From Nitrospirota bacterium (GTDB taxonomy: Bacteria; JACPQY01), in NCBI GenBank assembly GCA_016180645.1, contig JACPAV010000021.1, positions 45,793-109,792 on the forward strand: a stretch of DNA of 64,000 bases, given 5' to 3'. The position numbers and the translations under genes were made by a program. Below the pieces are notes generated by a model. The model was not told the origin of the DNA, did not search any database, and saw only the letters and a list, made by a program, of their open reading frames with translations. Of the stretch, positions 50,001 through 57,437 are shown piece after piece (positions within the stretch are counted from its first letter, which is position 1; each line of letters opens with the position of its first letter).

Positions 50001-51870
50001 CGGTGCTGCCGGCAACGCACTGATTGGTACTGTTGCACGTGTAGCCGGAGGCGCATGATGGGCAGGTCAGGTATCCCCCGCATCCATCGGACACCGTTCC
50101 GCACTTGCCAGGGCACTCCGTCGAAACCGTTTTCACCGTACACGTACTGCTGGTTCCGCACGTGTTGCCGTTCCAGACGCAGGGCGCCATGCAGGTGGCC
50201 ATGGTGACGAAGCTGGAGCACGAGCTGCCGGAGGGGCAATCACCAGGGCAGTTGGCATTGCTTTCCGGGGGGTTCTTGCTGCTTTCGCAGGTGCCGTTGT
50301 TGCAGGTGTAACAGTTGTCGTTCGGGCAGGCGACCGCCGTTTCGCCGGCGCTAATATCGCAGTAGTTGTTTGCGTTGCAGCTGACTCCGCCGCAGGCCGA
50401 GGTTTGGCATGCGTTGTTGCACCAGTAGCAAGGTGACGTACAGGTGGCGGAGGTCGTGTAGCTGGAGCACGCGACCGGGCAGGATCCGTACGTTTTGCAA
50501 TTCTGACCGAAGGCCGCGCCCGCGTCCCAGCAGCAGGAATTCGTCGGGCAGTTTCCCACGGCCGTGTTGACTTTGCAGCAGTCGCCAGGGCAGGAGGAGG
50601 CCGTTTCACTCCCCGCGCAGGTTCCGTTCCCGCAAACTTCGCCCCCGCCGCAGGCTGTGCTTTGGCAAAGGTTGGTATCGGTACACCAGTTGCAGGGTGC
50701 GAAACAGGTCGGTTGGGTGACGGCGTTGGAGCATGAGCTGCCGCAATCGGAGGAGCAGTTCGAGCTGGTTTCCGGAGGGTTCTTGCTGCTCTCGCACGAG
50801 CCGTTGCCGCAGGTGAAGCAGTTGTCGTTCGGGCATGCCGCGGCCGTCTCGCCGGGGTCGCAGTAGTTGTTCGCGTTGCACGTTGAGCCGCAGTTGCCGG
50901 AATATTCGCAGGTCATGGTGCTGGACTTCCAGCAACAGGTCGGCTCCGTGATACACATGGCCGACGTGGTGTTCATGTAGCACGGGAGCATTCGCTTGGG
51001 CGCTGCCGCGGACTGCCGGCATGTCCGGCCCGGGTCGGATTGGCATCCATTGAAGTCCCATTGAGGATCGCACGGCATGTCCTGTTTGCAGGTGTAGGCG
51101 CCTTCGATGTTCTTCGTTTCGCACGTCCGGAAATCGTTGCTCCTGCAACCCTCGAAATCGACCGCGGGATCGCAAGGCAGCCCCACGCTGGTGGAGCACT
51201 CGGTCACGGTCTTTGAAACTTGTTTGCAGTTCGGGGGGGGGGTGGCGGCGACCTCGCTTACGTTGCAGGTTTCCGAACCTTTGGGGTTGATGTCGTACTC
51301 GACGACCTCCGCCATGAGGACGCCATCGTTGACCTTATCCGTGATCTTGACGTGGTAGAGACCGTTCTGGCTGTCGGTCACATCAACCACAAGAGACCCG
51401 TCGCTGTGGCAGTTGTAACTTCCCGGCACGGGGGCTGTGCCCGAGCCATCGGCCAGCGTCAGTCCAGCTAGAGCGGGACAATCCGAGGGATCGGCGGCTT
51501 GTTGCCTCGGTCGCTTGGCGGATCGACCCGGTGCGCCCCGAACGCCGCCCCGCACGCCTCCGCGCACTCCGCCGCGGACTCCCGCGCTGGACTCGTTGCC
51601 AAGACTGGAATTGAGAGAGGAGGCCTGATCGGTGACTTGGCTCAAAGTGGATACAGAGTTCACCACTTGGCCGGCCTGCTCAATGCTGCCTTTGACGGCA
51701 GAGGTGGTGTTGGCCACGGCGGCGACGTCTGCGCCCGTGGTGGTGGCGGCTTGTGTGCTGGCGGCCAATTGCTTCTGGAGGTCCCCCAGGAAATTACTCT
51801 TGCCGCAAGCGCCGAGCGCCGAGGCGAGGAACACTCCATAGACAAACAGACGAGATTGTCTGATCTTCAT
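47050..51870 (-). CDS. Giant cysteine-rich secreted lipoprotein with MopE-like repeats
   Basis: A 1606-residue protein. The signal peptide ends in the lipobox LGAC. An Ala/Thr/Ser-rich helix region and a GGVRGGVRGGVRG minirepeat (about residues 97-112) follow. Residues about 130-1000 are extraordinarily Cys-rich, with three kinds of repeat: SDGINNDCDAYVDCQDPDC-type (three copies, MopE/metal-binding style), VTMATCMAPCVWNGNTCG-type (several), and NNYCDPGETAAACPNDNC-type. The last about 450 residues are a beta-rich domain resembling the lipoprotein at 15563-16969. It is expected to be an outer-surface protein held by many disulfides or metals. GGGAGGTGG precedes ATG 51870, and it has its own terminator. 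Confidence 0.85.
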   Translation of the reverse strand: MKIRQSRLFVYGVFLASALGACGKSNFLGDLQKQLAASTQAATTTGADVAAVANTTSAVKGSIEQAGQVVNSVSTLSQVTDQASSLNSSLGNESSAGVRGGVRGGVRGGVRGAPGRSAKRPRQQAADPSDCPALAGLTLADGSGTAPVPGSYNCHSDGSLVVDVTDSQNGLYHVKITDKVNDGVLMAEVVEYDINPKGSETCNVSEVAATPPPNCKQVSKTVTECSTSVGLPCDPAVDFEGCRSNDFRTCETKNIEGAYTCKQDMPCDPQWDFNGCQSDPGRTCRQSAAAPKRMLPCYMNTTSAMCITEPTCCWKSSTMTCEYSGNCGSTCNANNYCDPGETAAACPNDNCFTCGNGSCESSKNPPETSSNCSSDCGSSCSNAVTQPTCFAPCNWCTDTNLCQSTACGGGEVCGNGTCAGSETASSCPGDCCKVNTAVGNCPTNSCCWDAGAAFGQNCKTYGSCPVACSSYTTSATCTSPCYWCNNACQTSACGGVSCNANNYCDISAGETAVACPNDNCYTCNNGTCESSKNPPESNANCPGDCPSGSSCSSFVTMATCMAPCVWNGNTCGTSSTCTVKTVSTECPGKCGTVSDGCGGYLTCPSCASGYTCNSTNQCVAGSTGCSSFVTMATCMAPCVWNGNTCGDGGGGGGCVKQPADATSEYWTGIYYCSDGINNDCDAYVDCQDPDCAGASNCGGGGGTNCASAVTQPTCFAPCVWNYSNNTCGSGTASGCTPQPAAATSEAGYCNDGINNDCDPYTDGGDPDCQGTASGCSTMVTEPTCNTSYGCFWDYNVAQCKSSSAPPPSGGTATCMPQPAGITSEAGYCSDGIDNDCNSGPDCIDPDCAGVSICAATGGGCNFNKFCDSNESPFSCPDCASIGTSCNMNAICDPNETSFSCPGDCMAGGGVKAPYTCTASFTCNSATNPCLAGPASFGPPVSGSACTNPPPGVKCTKETSKSVVECKEKFICTAQAAPPPGGFPGGPGGFAGPGPAVPNCGNDSCKACGSVTKTIYECEDCFAGGLTPVAGPPFGGPVPPAPGAGPLATPKLQAASVSGQRCVKYPWEPPRLDMMANCKLSGSSYVCKQCVKDAWTPVGGEANINSTLTFADGSKETTRSFVIEGKRVGAKAFQPADVEALIGMVGKAKTADMEGAGALQNDAMAKTIVSMTIHQYPKLSAGSTDTFAPAGTEGAPTETAQLTQETEIRITSETNMAAGSGLLKKDTSEVDLSMLDFSDAKKGYEVRTFKGRDDLKCPLGPNGTHVPTQDKIAGTFFEQYPGSGSTTGTFEYCAIDRPGNPNTDVDDTGAWYSKESGTTTYPVPPDAKSEIATAETGTSILQGIWSNNLADSDPVLQNCGESLSGVSQTLVTFVAPDGTTRQEPRDSQFATDPKKCDVAPILSEGSAFAKVQGLELSNGGSEAKGSIPLPGGSITFEVTGADTKTPRIKFDMSLDAFGVQVAAKADLKMHPPDEKGNTGDGKMQVTTGGKKLDVLLSIDPKGWRNVSGETTDEAGNKTGFSQVRTDKGSEMTVNIVKPDGSKDTGTIVFTDEANSKNEVGVGTLVASKSGGGTADLELAFCKDGSIAIYDKQGGSRGGKLSGPDSCK

Positions 51871-52049
51871 AAACCACCTCCCGAAAACTTAAAGCTGATC
51901 GTGACGGTCAACATCTAATCCCAACAAAAACAATTCATGCGACGTTTTTAGCACACCCCCAAAATGATGTCTGTGACTTATATCACGTGGGGCGGGGGAG
52001 TCAAACGAGGGGTTGGCTCATGAGATGGCTTCTGGCCGGGCCAAGAGAC

Positions 52050-52916
52050 TTACTCCTTCGGGCTCCAGGACAAGCGAAAACTGACCTGGGGTCCGCTGAG
52101 GTCGATTCGGCTCGAAGATGCCTGGAAAACATCGGGGGGCCGTCCGTATCGGGGGGACAGGAACACGTACATGACGGAGAATGCGCCGGACCAGGGCCCA
52201 TCCAGCGCCTGTGCAAACGTAGCCCCCGCTCCCCACATCAATGAGGTATCGAAAGATCCGGGCAGCGTTTCCCGAGTGTTGAAGGCCGCTCCCGCCTCCA
52301 CGGCGAGCGAAACGGAGGAAGGAGTCTCCTCCCAGATGCGTCCCTCGATGCGAGCGGCAGGTCCGAGAAACGAGTGGTCTCCCGCGGCGTAGGCGAATCC
52401 CTCAGCCTGAAGATCGAGCCAGGGTCCGATGGGGTGGGGCAGACCTACCCCCAGGGTACCGCGGATGAGAGGAGCGGCGCGCGTGGTTTGTTGTCGACCG
52501 CCCAGGGAGGCGACGTTCAGATCCTTCCCGAACAGCGGAGATAGAAACCCCACGTCGGCGATCAAGCGCCAGGGTGTCAGCTTGGGGGGGGGAGGCGCGT
52601 CATTCGCGAGGGAGGCGCCTTGACCGAGCACGGCAATCAGGTCGAACGGGCCTTCCCAGAGGAGGGGACGGACTTCGGCGTTTCGCATGAGTTCGGCGAT
52701 TCGCTTCGCGCCGGCCGGGTCGCGAGCGTAAACAAGCGCGCCGATGGGGGTCACCCTGTTCCACCGTTCGACGCTCACTTCGTAGCCCTCCTGCCTAAGC
52801 CATTGGGTGAAGAGGGAGATCATGGCCGGGGGAGATCCGCCATCCACGATTTTCGCGATGGGGCGGGGGGTGGCGAGCACTTGGAGCAGAAGCGTCAAGC
52901 CAATCCAGTATCCCAT
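52050..52916 (-). CDS. Secreted protein with LytR_C-like domain and predicted outer-membrane barrel
   Basis: A 288-residue protein with a signal peptide (MGYWIGLTLLLQVLATP). Residues about 20-85 (IAKIVDGGSPPAMISLFTQW, ALVYARDPAGAKRIAELM) look like a LytR_C/SPOR-type domain. From about 115 onward alternating hydrophobic strands (RLIADVGFLSPLF, GAAFNTRETLPGSFDTSLMW, GAGATFAQALDGPWSGAFSV) end in SFRLSWSPKE, as in beta-barrel proteins. It would be a small barrel tethered to the wall. It is divergent from the FmdB gene. Function unknown. Confidence 0.65.
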   Translation of the reverse strand: MGYWIGLTLLLQVLATPRPIAKIVDGGSPPAMISLFTQWLRQEGYEVSVERWNRVTPIGALVYARDPAGAKRIAELMRNAEVRPLLWEGPFDLIAVLGQGASLANDAPPPPKLTPWRLIADVGFLSPLFGKDLNVASLGGRQQTTRAAPLIRGTLGVGLPHPIGPWLDLQAEGFAYAAGDHSFLGPAARIEGRIWEETPSSVSLAVEAGAAFNTRETLPGSFDTSLMWGAGATFAQALDGPWSGAFSVMYVFLSPRYGRPPDVFQASSSRIDLSGPQVSFRLSWSPKE

Positions 52917-52974
52917 CCGGGGAGGCTATTACAGTTGCGGAGTTGGGGCAATGCCGCGCCGGGGTTCCGGGGAG

Positions 52975-53003
52975 TTGGCAAGGTCCGCGCTTCTCATTAT
53001 GAT
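52975..53003 (+). promoter_or_regulatory. Leaderless promoter of the FmdB-like gene
   Basis: TTGGCA, 17-bp spacer, TATGAT (52998-53003), 6 nt, ATG 53010. It is one of the clearest of its kind in the window. Confidence 0.65.
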
Positions 53004-53009
53004 AGGGAC

Positions 53010-53414
53010 ATGCCTATTTACGAATACCAGTGCTTGAAATGTCGGAAGAGGAGCACCGTTTTGACCCTTCGGGTTTCCGAGAAAGTGGATCCCGTGTGCG
53101 AGCATTGCGGGAGCAAGGAGATGAAGCGCCTGATTTCCCGGGTGCGCGTGGTGCGATCGGAGGAGAGCCGGATGGAAAGAATGGCCGATCCGTCGTCCCT
53201 GGCGGGGTTGGATGAGAAGGATCCGCGCAGCATGGTGCAATGGATGAAGAAGATGGGCCAGGAGATGGGCGACGACATGGGGGAGGACTACGAGCAGATG
53301 GTGGAGGAGGCGGAGGTCGAGGCCGAAAAGGAAGCGAAGGGGGAGGTGGAGAAATCGGAGGAGGGGGGAACGGCGGATTCGTCGCCGACGGGGGATTCGA
53401 GCGGAGATGAATAA
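53010..53414 (+). CDS. FmdB-family zinc-ribbon protein with acidic tail
   Basis: A 134-residue protein. The N-terminal FmdB zinc ribbon (MPIYEYQCLKCRKRSTVLT; PVCEHCGSKEMKRLISRVRV) has CxxC pairs, followed by a helical Met-rich segment and an extremely acidic Glu/Ser tail. FmdB-type proteins are putative regulators of unknown mechanism. The stop codon TAA ends on the first base of a MITE-like repeat. It is transcribed from a leaderless promoter. Confidence 0.88.
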   Translation: MPIYEYQCLKCRKRSTVLTLRVSEKVDPVCEHCGSKEMKRLISRVRVVRSEESRMERMADPSSLAGLDEKDPRSMVQWMKKMGQEMGDDMGEDYEQMVEEAEVEAEKEAKGEVEKSEEGGTADSSPTGDSSGDE

Positions 53415-53557
53415 GAGCCTCTAACGGAATGCGTAGGGGAGGGTCTTCAGACCCTCCCGACAAGAGGGAGCAAGTAGGGGAGGGTCTTCAGACCCTCCCA
53501 ACAAGAGGGAGCATCTGAAGATGCTCCCCTACGAATCGGCACTCTGTTAGAGGCGCT
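53414..53557. repeat. MITE-like palindromic element, copy B, with terminal inverted repeats
   Basis: The ends AGAGCCTCTAACGGAATGC (53414-53432) and GCACTCTGTTAGAGGCGCT (53539-53557) are inverted repeats of each other. Inside lie two copies of GTAGGGGAGGGTCTTCAGAC (with CCTCCC following) and one GAGCATCTGAAGATGCTC hairpin. It fills the convergent gap between FmdB and the PLP enzyme and may serve as a two-way transcription barrier. Confidence 0.88.
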
Positions 53558-53561
53558 AACT

Positions 53562-54713
53562 CTATCGAGGCGGAGTCTCGACCGAAAGCAGGCGCCTGAA
53601 TTTCCAGGGCAGGTCTTTCACTTTCAATTGGATGAGCGATTGGATGGATTTCGAGTTGTAGGTATCCCAGAAGAGCACGGGCACGCCCTTTTCGGAGGGG
53701 GCGAGTTTCATGAAAGCGGCAAACGTTTTCCCGCTGTAGGTCGGTTCCAGCTTGAGTTTTTCGTGCTCTTTGGCGAACCGGATCGCCTCCTGCGCCTCCG
53801 GCGTAGGGTGGCCGTATCCCCCGCCGAGATAGCCGCCCTCCACGTGGACCATGTCGAGGGTGATCTTGGTTTGGCCGAAGACCGGATCGAACGTTCGCAT
53901 ATACTCGAGCGTTCGTTGGGCGAGGCTGGCTACGACGAAGCGATTGCACATGCTCCGTTCCACCACGCGGACGCCGATCACCTTGCAGGAGAGCTGAGCG
54001 AGCGCAAATCCGACGACGAGACCGGCCATCGTGCCTCCCGAACCGAGTGGGACGTAGAGGGTGGCGGGTGGCGGGAGATCCCCGGTTTCGGTCTGGCGCT
54101 TGATCTCGAACGCCGCGTTGACATAACCGAGGCAACCGAGGGGAGAGGAACCGCCGGGGTAAACCACGAGAGGGTATTTGTCGACTCGAACGACCTGCCG
54201 GTGAAAGTACTCCATGAGCACGTGCGGGAGCATCCAGGCGCGGGAACGGGTCAGTTGGCAATCGACGCCGAGGGAGAATAGAGCGAGGAGAACGTCGCGC
54301 ACGTAGGCGGTGGCCGGCTGGGGAAAGAGAATGGCGGTGACATCGAGACCGAGGGATTTCGCATAGAGGGCGGAAGCCAGGACGTGATGGGATCCGATTC
54401 CTCCAACGACGATGATGCGTTCGAACCCACGCCGGCGCGCTTCTCCCAGGATGAACTCGAGCTTCCGGACCTTGTTCCCGCCGTACACTGTGCCGAGAAG
54501 ATCGTCGCGCTTGATCCAGAGGTGGGGGTGGTGAAGGGCGCGGCCCGATTTCTCAAGGCGCTGGACGGGCGAGGGGTAGTCGCTGAGGCTCGTCCAGGGA
54601 ATTTCTTCGAGCGAGGGATAGGCCGCGAAGAGGGGCAGCCGCGCCTTCGGCTCTTCGGGAACCGCCGGCGGATCGGATGGCCGCGGTTGGGTGTGAGTGA
54701 GCGCTACGGCCAT
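53562..54713 (-). CDS. PLP enzyme, ACC deaminase / D-cysteine desulfhydrase family
   Basis: A 383-residue tryptophan-synthase-beta-fold enzyme. PLP lysine region LGTVYGGNKVRKLEFILGEA, then IVVGGIGSHHVLASALYAKS, and the phosphate-binding loop PLGSGGTMAGLVVGFALAQL. In this family substrates include 1-aminocyclopropane-1-carboxylate and D-cysteine; I cannot choose between them. The N-terminal 40 residues are Pro-rich. It overlaps the upstream small gene by 10 bp (operon). Confidence 0.87.
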   Translation of the reverse strand: MAVALTHTQPRPSDPPAVPEEPKARLPLFAAYPSLEEIPWTSLSDYPSPVQRLEKSGRALHHPHLWIKRDDLLGTVYGGNKVRKLEFILGEARRRGFERIIVVGGIGSHHVLASALYAKSLGLDVTAILFPQPATAYVRDVLLALFSLGVDCQLTRSRAWMLPHVLMEYFHRQVVRVDKYPLVVYPGGSSPLGCLGYVNAAFEIKRQTETGDLPPPATLYVPLGSGGTMAGLVVGFALAQLSCKVIGVRVVERSMCNRFVVASLAQRTLEYMRTFDPVFGQTKITLDMVHVEGGYLGGGYGHPTPEAQEAIRFAKEHEKLKLEPTYSGKTFAAFMKLAPSEKGVPVLFWDTYNSKSIQSLIQLKVKDLPWKFRRLLSVETPPR

Positions 54714-55156
54714 GGCTCGATGGTTACGCGAGTGCCGCTTGGGGTTCGCGCGATCGCGCTTCGCCAGGATCCTCGAAGGCGGCCGAGGGGGACGTACCGG
54801 CCGGATTTTTCCAAGGTGTGCGGCGATTTGCGTGTGTTGATGAGGATGACTTGTTTTTCCGTCCAATAGAGGATCTCGCCCGGTGTGGCCACGGCGGAGA
54901 TTCCTTCGGCCTCGGACATGGGCAGGGACTGGCGAAGCATCAAGAGTCCGTCCACTTTCCGCCCCTTCCCGGCCAGGGGGAGGCACGCCGCCAATCGGCC
55001 GGCGATGGCCGTGGATGCGAGTTGACCTTCGGCCGCGCGGTTTCCGATCCGAACGAGAATGCCTTTCCCTTCGACCGCCGCGTGTTTCTGTCCCCCGCGA
55101 AGGGATCGGATCTTCGACTTGATCCGTTGCGGGGAAAAGAGGGCTGAGAAAAGCAT
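54704..55156 (-). CDS. Conserved-looking protein of unknown function
   Basis: A 150-residue basic protein (SPQRIKSKIRSLRGGQKHAA; RIGNRAAEGQLASTAIAG; EILYWTEKQVILINTRKSPH). No domain is recognised. Evidence that it is real: an extended -10 promoter (TGTTATAAT) exactly 6 nt before its ATG, and an overlap with the PLP-enzyme gene downstream. It could be a small enzyme subunit or regulator. Confidence 0.6.
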   Translation of the reverse strand: MLFSALFSPQRIKSKIRSLRGGQKHAAVEGKGILVRIGNRAAEGQLASTAIAGRLAACLPLAGKGRKVDGLLMLRQSLPMSEAEGISAVATPGEILYWTEKQVILINTRKSPHTLEKSGRYVPLGRLRGSWRSAIARTPSGTRVTIEPWP

Positions 55157-55162
55157 TTCGGG

Positions 55163-55171
55163 ATTATAACA
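55163..55171 (-). promoter_or_regulatory. Extended -10 promoter, leaderless
   Basis: TGTTATAAT on minus, 6 nt (CCCGAA) before ATG 55156. The upstream sequence is the TCAGC-type repeat. Confidence 0.55.
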
Positions 55172-55174
55172 GGA

Positions 55175-55252
55175 AGCGGTCAGCGATCAGCAATCAGCTT
55201 TCGGCTTCAGGGCAATGATGGATCGGAACGTTCCGGCTGTAGGCTGACCGCT
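55175..55252. repeat. TCAGC-type inverted-repeat element, copy 2
   Basis: Perfect 10-bp arms AGCGGTCAGC (55175-55184) and GCTGACCGCT (55243-55252) around GATCAGCAATCAGC and a central palindrome GGAACGTTCC (55226-55235). It resembles the copy at 26908-27046. Confidence 0.75.
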
Positions 55253-55269
55253 GAATGCTGATGGCTTTT

Positions 55270-55965
55270 TCACAGGGTGGGTAGGAATTGAAGCGGGTCA
55301 TTCGCCATGTTCCGGTACCGGATTTCGAAGTGGAGATGCGGGCCGGTGGCGCGGCCCGTCTGGCCGATCTTTCCGATCGCCTGGCCTTTTTCCACCAGAT
55401 CGCCCTTTCGCACGAGCATTTTCTGGGCATGGGCATAAACGGAGGCGAAGTCCCCGGCATGTTTGACGATGATGAGGTTCCCATATCCGGCCAGCTTGTT
55501 GTCGCTGTAGATGACCTTCCCCGAGTCGGCGGCGACGAATTCGACGCCCTCGCGCGCCGCGATATCCAGGCCCTGGTGGCGACGGTCCATCCGGACGCCG
55601 AATTCGGATGAGAGGCTCCCCTTGATCGGCCAGATGAATCGACCTTTCGTTTTTTGGACCTGCGCTTTTTGCATCGGGGGCGCTTTATCCTGTCGGAGCA
55701 GCCGTTTTTCGACTTTTGCCATCTCCCGGGGAGGGGACTTCTCTTTCACGCGCGGGATGAAGAGCAGCTGTGCCTCCTTGAGAGAGGACGGATCGTCCAG
55801 GTCGTTGATGAGGACGATTTCGATGAGATCGGCCTCGTATTCGTCTGCGATTTGGATGAGGGTCTGGCCCGATTTGACCCGATGATAGATGCCGGGAGCG
55901 CATGAGGTGAGTGCGACGCTAAGGATGGCCGCCGCGACGAAGCGTCGAGAGCTCGGGAGGTTCAG
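55270..55965 (-). CDS. LysM-M23 peptidoglycan-associated lipoprotein (NlpD/EnvC-like)
   Basis: A 231-residue lipoprotein. Signal NLPSSRRFVAAAILSVALTSC (lipobox LTSC, translated from CTG), a LysM domain (YHRVKSGQTLIQIADEYEAD, ending QLLFIPR), a basic linker, then an M23 domain with FIWPIKGSLSSEFGVRMD, HQGLDIAAREGVEF and GPHLHFEIRYRN. The metal-binding HxxxD and HxH are intact. No ATG, GTG or TTG lies between the upstream in-frame stop and the signal peptide; CTG 55965 with AAGGAAG 5 nt upstream is the best start. It would be an amidase activator or endopeptidase in cell division or wall turnover. Confidence 0.85.
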   Translation of the reverse strand: MNLPSSRRFVAAAILSVALTSCAPGIYHRVKSGQTLIQIADEYEADLIEIVLINDLDDPSSLKEAQLLFIPRVKEKSPPREMAKVEKRLLRQDKAPPMQKAQVQKTKGRFIWPIKGSLSSEFGVRMDRRHQGLDIAAREGVEFVAADSGKVIYSDNKLAGYGNLIIVKHAGDFASVYAHAQKMLVRKGDLVEKGQAIGKIGQTGRATGPHLHFEIRYRNMANDPLQFLPTL

Positions 55966-56041
55966 AAACTTCCTTCGCTCCGTGCGGAGCCGGCAAGGTT
56001 TCGGATTGCAAACCCGGACACATCCATGTGTTTGTCAGCGT

Positions 56042-56070
56042 ATTCTACCCCTATGCGGCTTCCCTCACAA
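56042..56070 (-). promoter_or_regulatory. Promoter of the LysM-M23 gene
   Basis: Minus: TTGTGA (56070-56065), 17-bp spacer, TAGAAT (56047-56042). It gives a leader of about 70 nt, which contains a small ACACAT/ATGTGT hairpin. Confidence 0.5.
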
Positions 56071-56092
56071 ACCGGCTGTCAGGGCCGTAAGA

Positions 56093-56169
56093 CGCGGGCT
56101 AAAGCCCGCGCCTACCCAGGGGTGTCCGACGCCCGGCGCCGGCTTGGTAGCCGCAGCCTTCAGGCTGCG
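56093..56169. repeat. Pair of CTxxAG-centred palindromes at the ppx/gppA 3' end
   Basis: CGCGGGCTAAAGCCCGCG (56093-56110) and CGCAGCCTTCAGGCTGCG (56152-56169). The second supplies the last codons and stop of the exopolyphosphatase gene. Confidence 0.8.
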
Positions 56170-57431
56170 TTCCGGGAGTGCGACAGGGCGATGCCTTCGA
56201 GGATGCCGGAATCGCAGACGGTGAGGGCGGGCAGGCCGAATCGGTCCATGCATCGGAGGAGGATGGCGATGCCCGCGAGGATGAGATCCTCGCGGCCCTT
56301 CTCCATGCCGGGGAGCTTCAGGCGGGCGGCAGCCGGGACGGCGATCAAACGCCTCATGAGGGATTCGAGATCGCGACGTGTGAGCCGCGTTCCGGAGATC
56401 TTCTTCGGATCGTACTTGCGCATTTTCATCTTCAGCGCGGCGAGGGTGGTGACGGTGCCGGCGGTGCCGACGAAAGAAGTGATGAGTGATGAGTGATGAG
56501 TGATGAGTGGGGAGCGCCGGGTGACGGGTGACGGGTGACGAGTCAGGTGCGCGGAAGACACCATCCTTTCTACGGGAGCCAGTGCCGCGTTGATCGCTTC
56601 ATCGAGCTTACGCATCTCGAACAGAAGCGGCGGATCGTGGTGGAGGTGGGTTTCCGTGAGACGGACGACGCCGAGGGGGGTGGTTTGGATGCCGCGGATT
56701 CCTCCAAATGCCTGGCACTTGCCTTCGTTCGGCGCCGTCCTGGCGCCGTTGATCGGCAAGTGCCGCAACATCTTTGTCTGGTAGGGGAGCATCTTTAGAT
56801 GCTCCCTCTTGCCGGGAGGGTCTGAAGACCCACCCCCACGCATTTTGTCACAGAGGATGAATTCCGTGCTCCCGCCGCCGATGTCGACGACCAGAAGAGG
56901 TGATCCCGTGATCCCGTGATCCCGTGATCCCGAGACGGGGTCTCTTTTTCTCCGGTTCACGGGTTCACGATTTACAGGCTCACGAGGCTGTTTCAGCCCG
57001 TAGATGATTCCACGCATGGCGTAGGTGGCCTCCTGCCGGGCGCTCACGATGCGCACGTCCCAGCCGTAGCGCTTACGGATGCGAGCAAGCAGTCGCGGTC
57101 CATCCTTCGCGGTACGAAAGGCAGCCGTGCAGATTCCGCCGGCCCAGTCCACGCGGTGCGTTCGAATCTCCCGGGCGAAGTCGTCCAGCGCCGCCAGGGA
57201 TCTCTTGACCGCATCCGGATGAAAAGTCTTCCGTTTGTGCAGATCCTGGCCGAGGCGCGTGATGGAGCGGAGGACCCTGATCGGCCGGAGCGTGATCCCG
57301 TGACCCCGTGACCCCGTGAGCCGGCGAGTCCGCGTCTGGTTCACGGGTTCCCGATTCCCGGGCTCACGGATCTCGGCGATGAGCACGCGAAATGTATTCG
57401 TTCCAAGATCAAAGGTGGCCACGCGCATCAT
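56160..57431 (-). CDS. Exopolyphosphatase / pppGpp phosphohydrolase with four in-frame repeat insertions
   Basis: A 423-residue Ppx/GppA-family ASKHA enzyme, degrading polyphosphate or pppGpp. The core is collinear with the family: VATFDLGTNTFRVLIAEI, AGGICTAAFRTAKDGPRL, IVSARQEATYAMRGIIYGL, VVDIGGGSTEFILC, FVGTAGTVTTLAALKM. Four foreign blocks interrupt it at about residues 22-50, 148-178, 197-252 and 292-318. They are encoded by GTGACCCC/GGTTCAC short tandem repeats, a MITE copy plus a large palindrome, and GTGATGA/GGTGACG tandem repeats. All are in frame without stops. Whether the product still works is unknown. ATG 57431 lies 6 nt from TATGAT. Confidence 0.9.
   Translation of the reverse strand: MMRVATFDLGTNTFRVLIAEIREPGNREPVNQTRTRRLTGSRGHGITLRPIRVLRSITRLGQDLHKRKTFHPDAVKRSLAALDDFAREIRTHRVDWAGGICTAAFRTAKDGPRLLARIRKRYGWDVRIVSARQEATYAMRGIIYGLKQPREPVNREPVNRRKRDPVSGSRDHGITGSPLLVVDIGGGSTEFILCDKMRGGGSSDPPGKREHLKMLPYQTKMLRHLPINGARTAPNEGKCQAFGGIRGIQTTPLGVVRLTETHLHHDPPLLFEMRKLDEAINAALAPVERMVSSAHLTRHPSPVTRRSPLITHHSSLITSFVGTAGTVTTLAALKMKMRKYDPKKISGTRLTRRDLESLMRRLIAVPAAARLKLPGMEKGREDLILAGIAILLRCMDRFGLPALTVCDSGILEGIALSHSRNAA
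56715..56765. repeat. Nested palindrome inside the ppx/gppA gene
   Basis: Outer arms GGCACTTGCC (56715-56724) and GGCAAGTGCC (56756-56765); inner arms CGGCGCC (56731-56737) and GGCGCCG (56743-56749). It is translated as part of the third inserted block. Confidence 0.85.
56780..56858. repeat. MITE-like palindromic element, copy C, in frame in ppx/gppA
   Basis: GTAGGGGAGCATCTTTAGAT with GCTCCCTCTTGCCGGGAGGG and TCTGAAGACCCACCCCCACG, then CATTTTGTCACAGAGG. It is the same order and sequence as copies A and B, but lies within the coding frame, replacing a surface loop. Confidence 0.88.
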
Positions 57432-57437
57432 GGCGGG

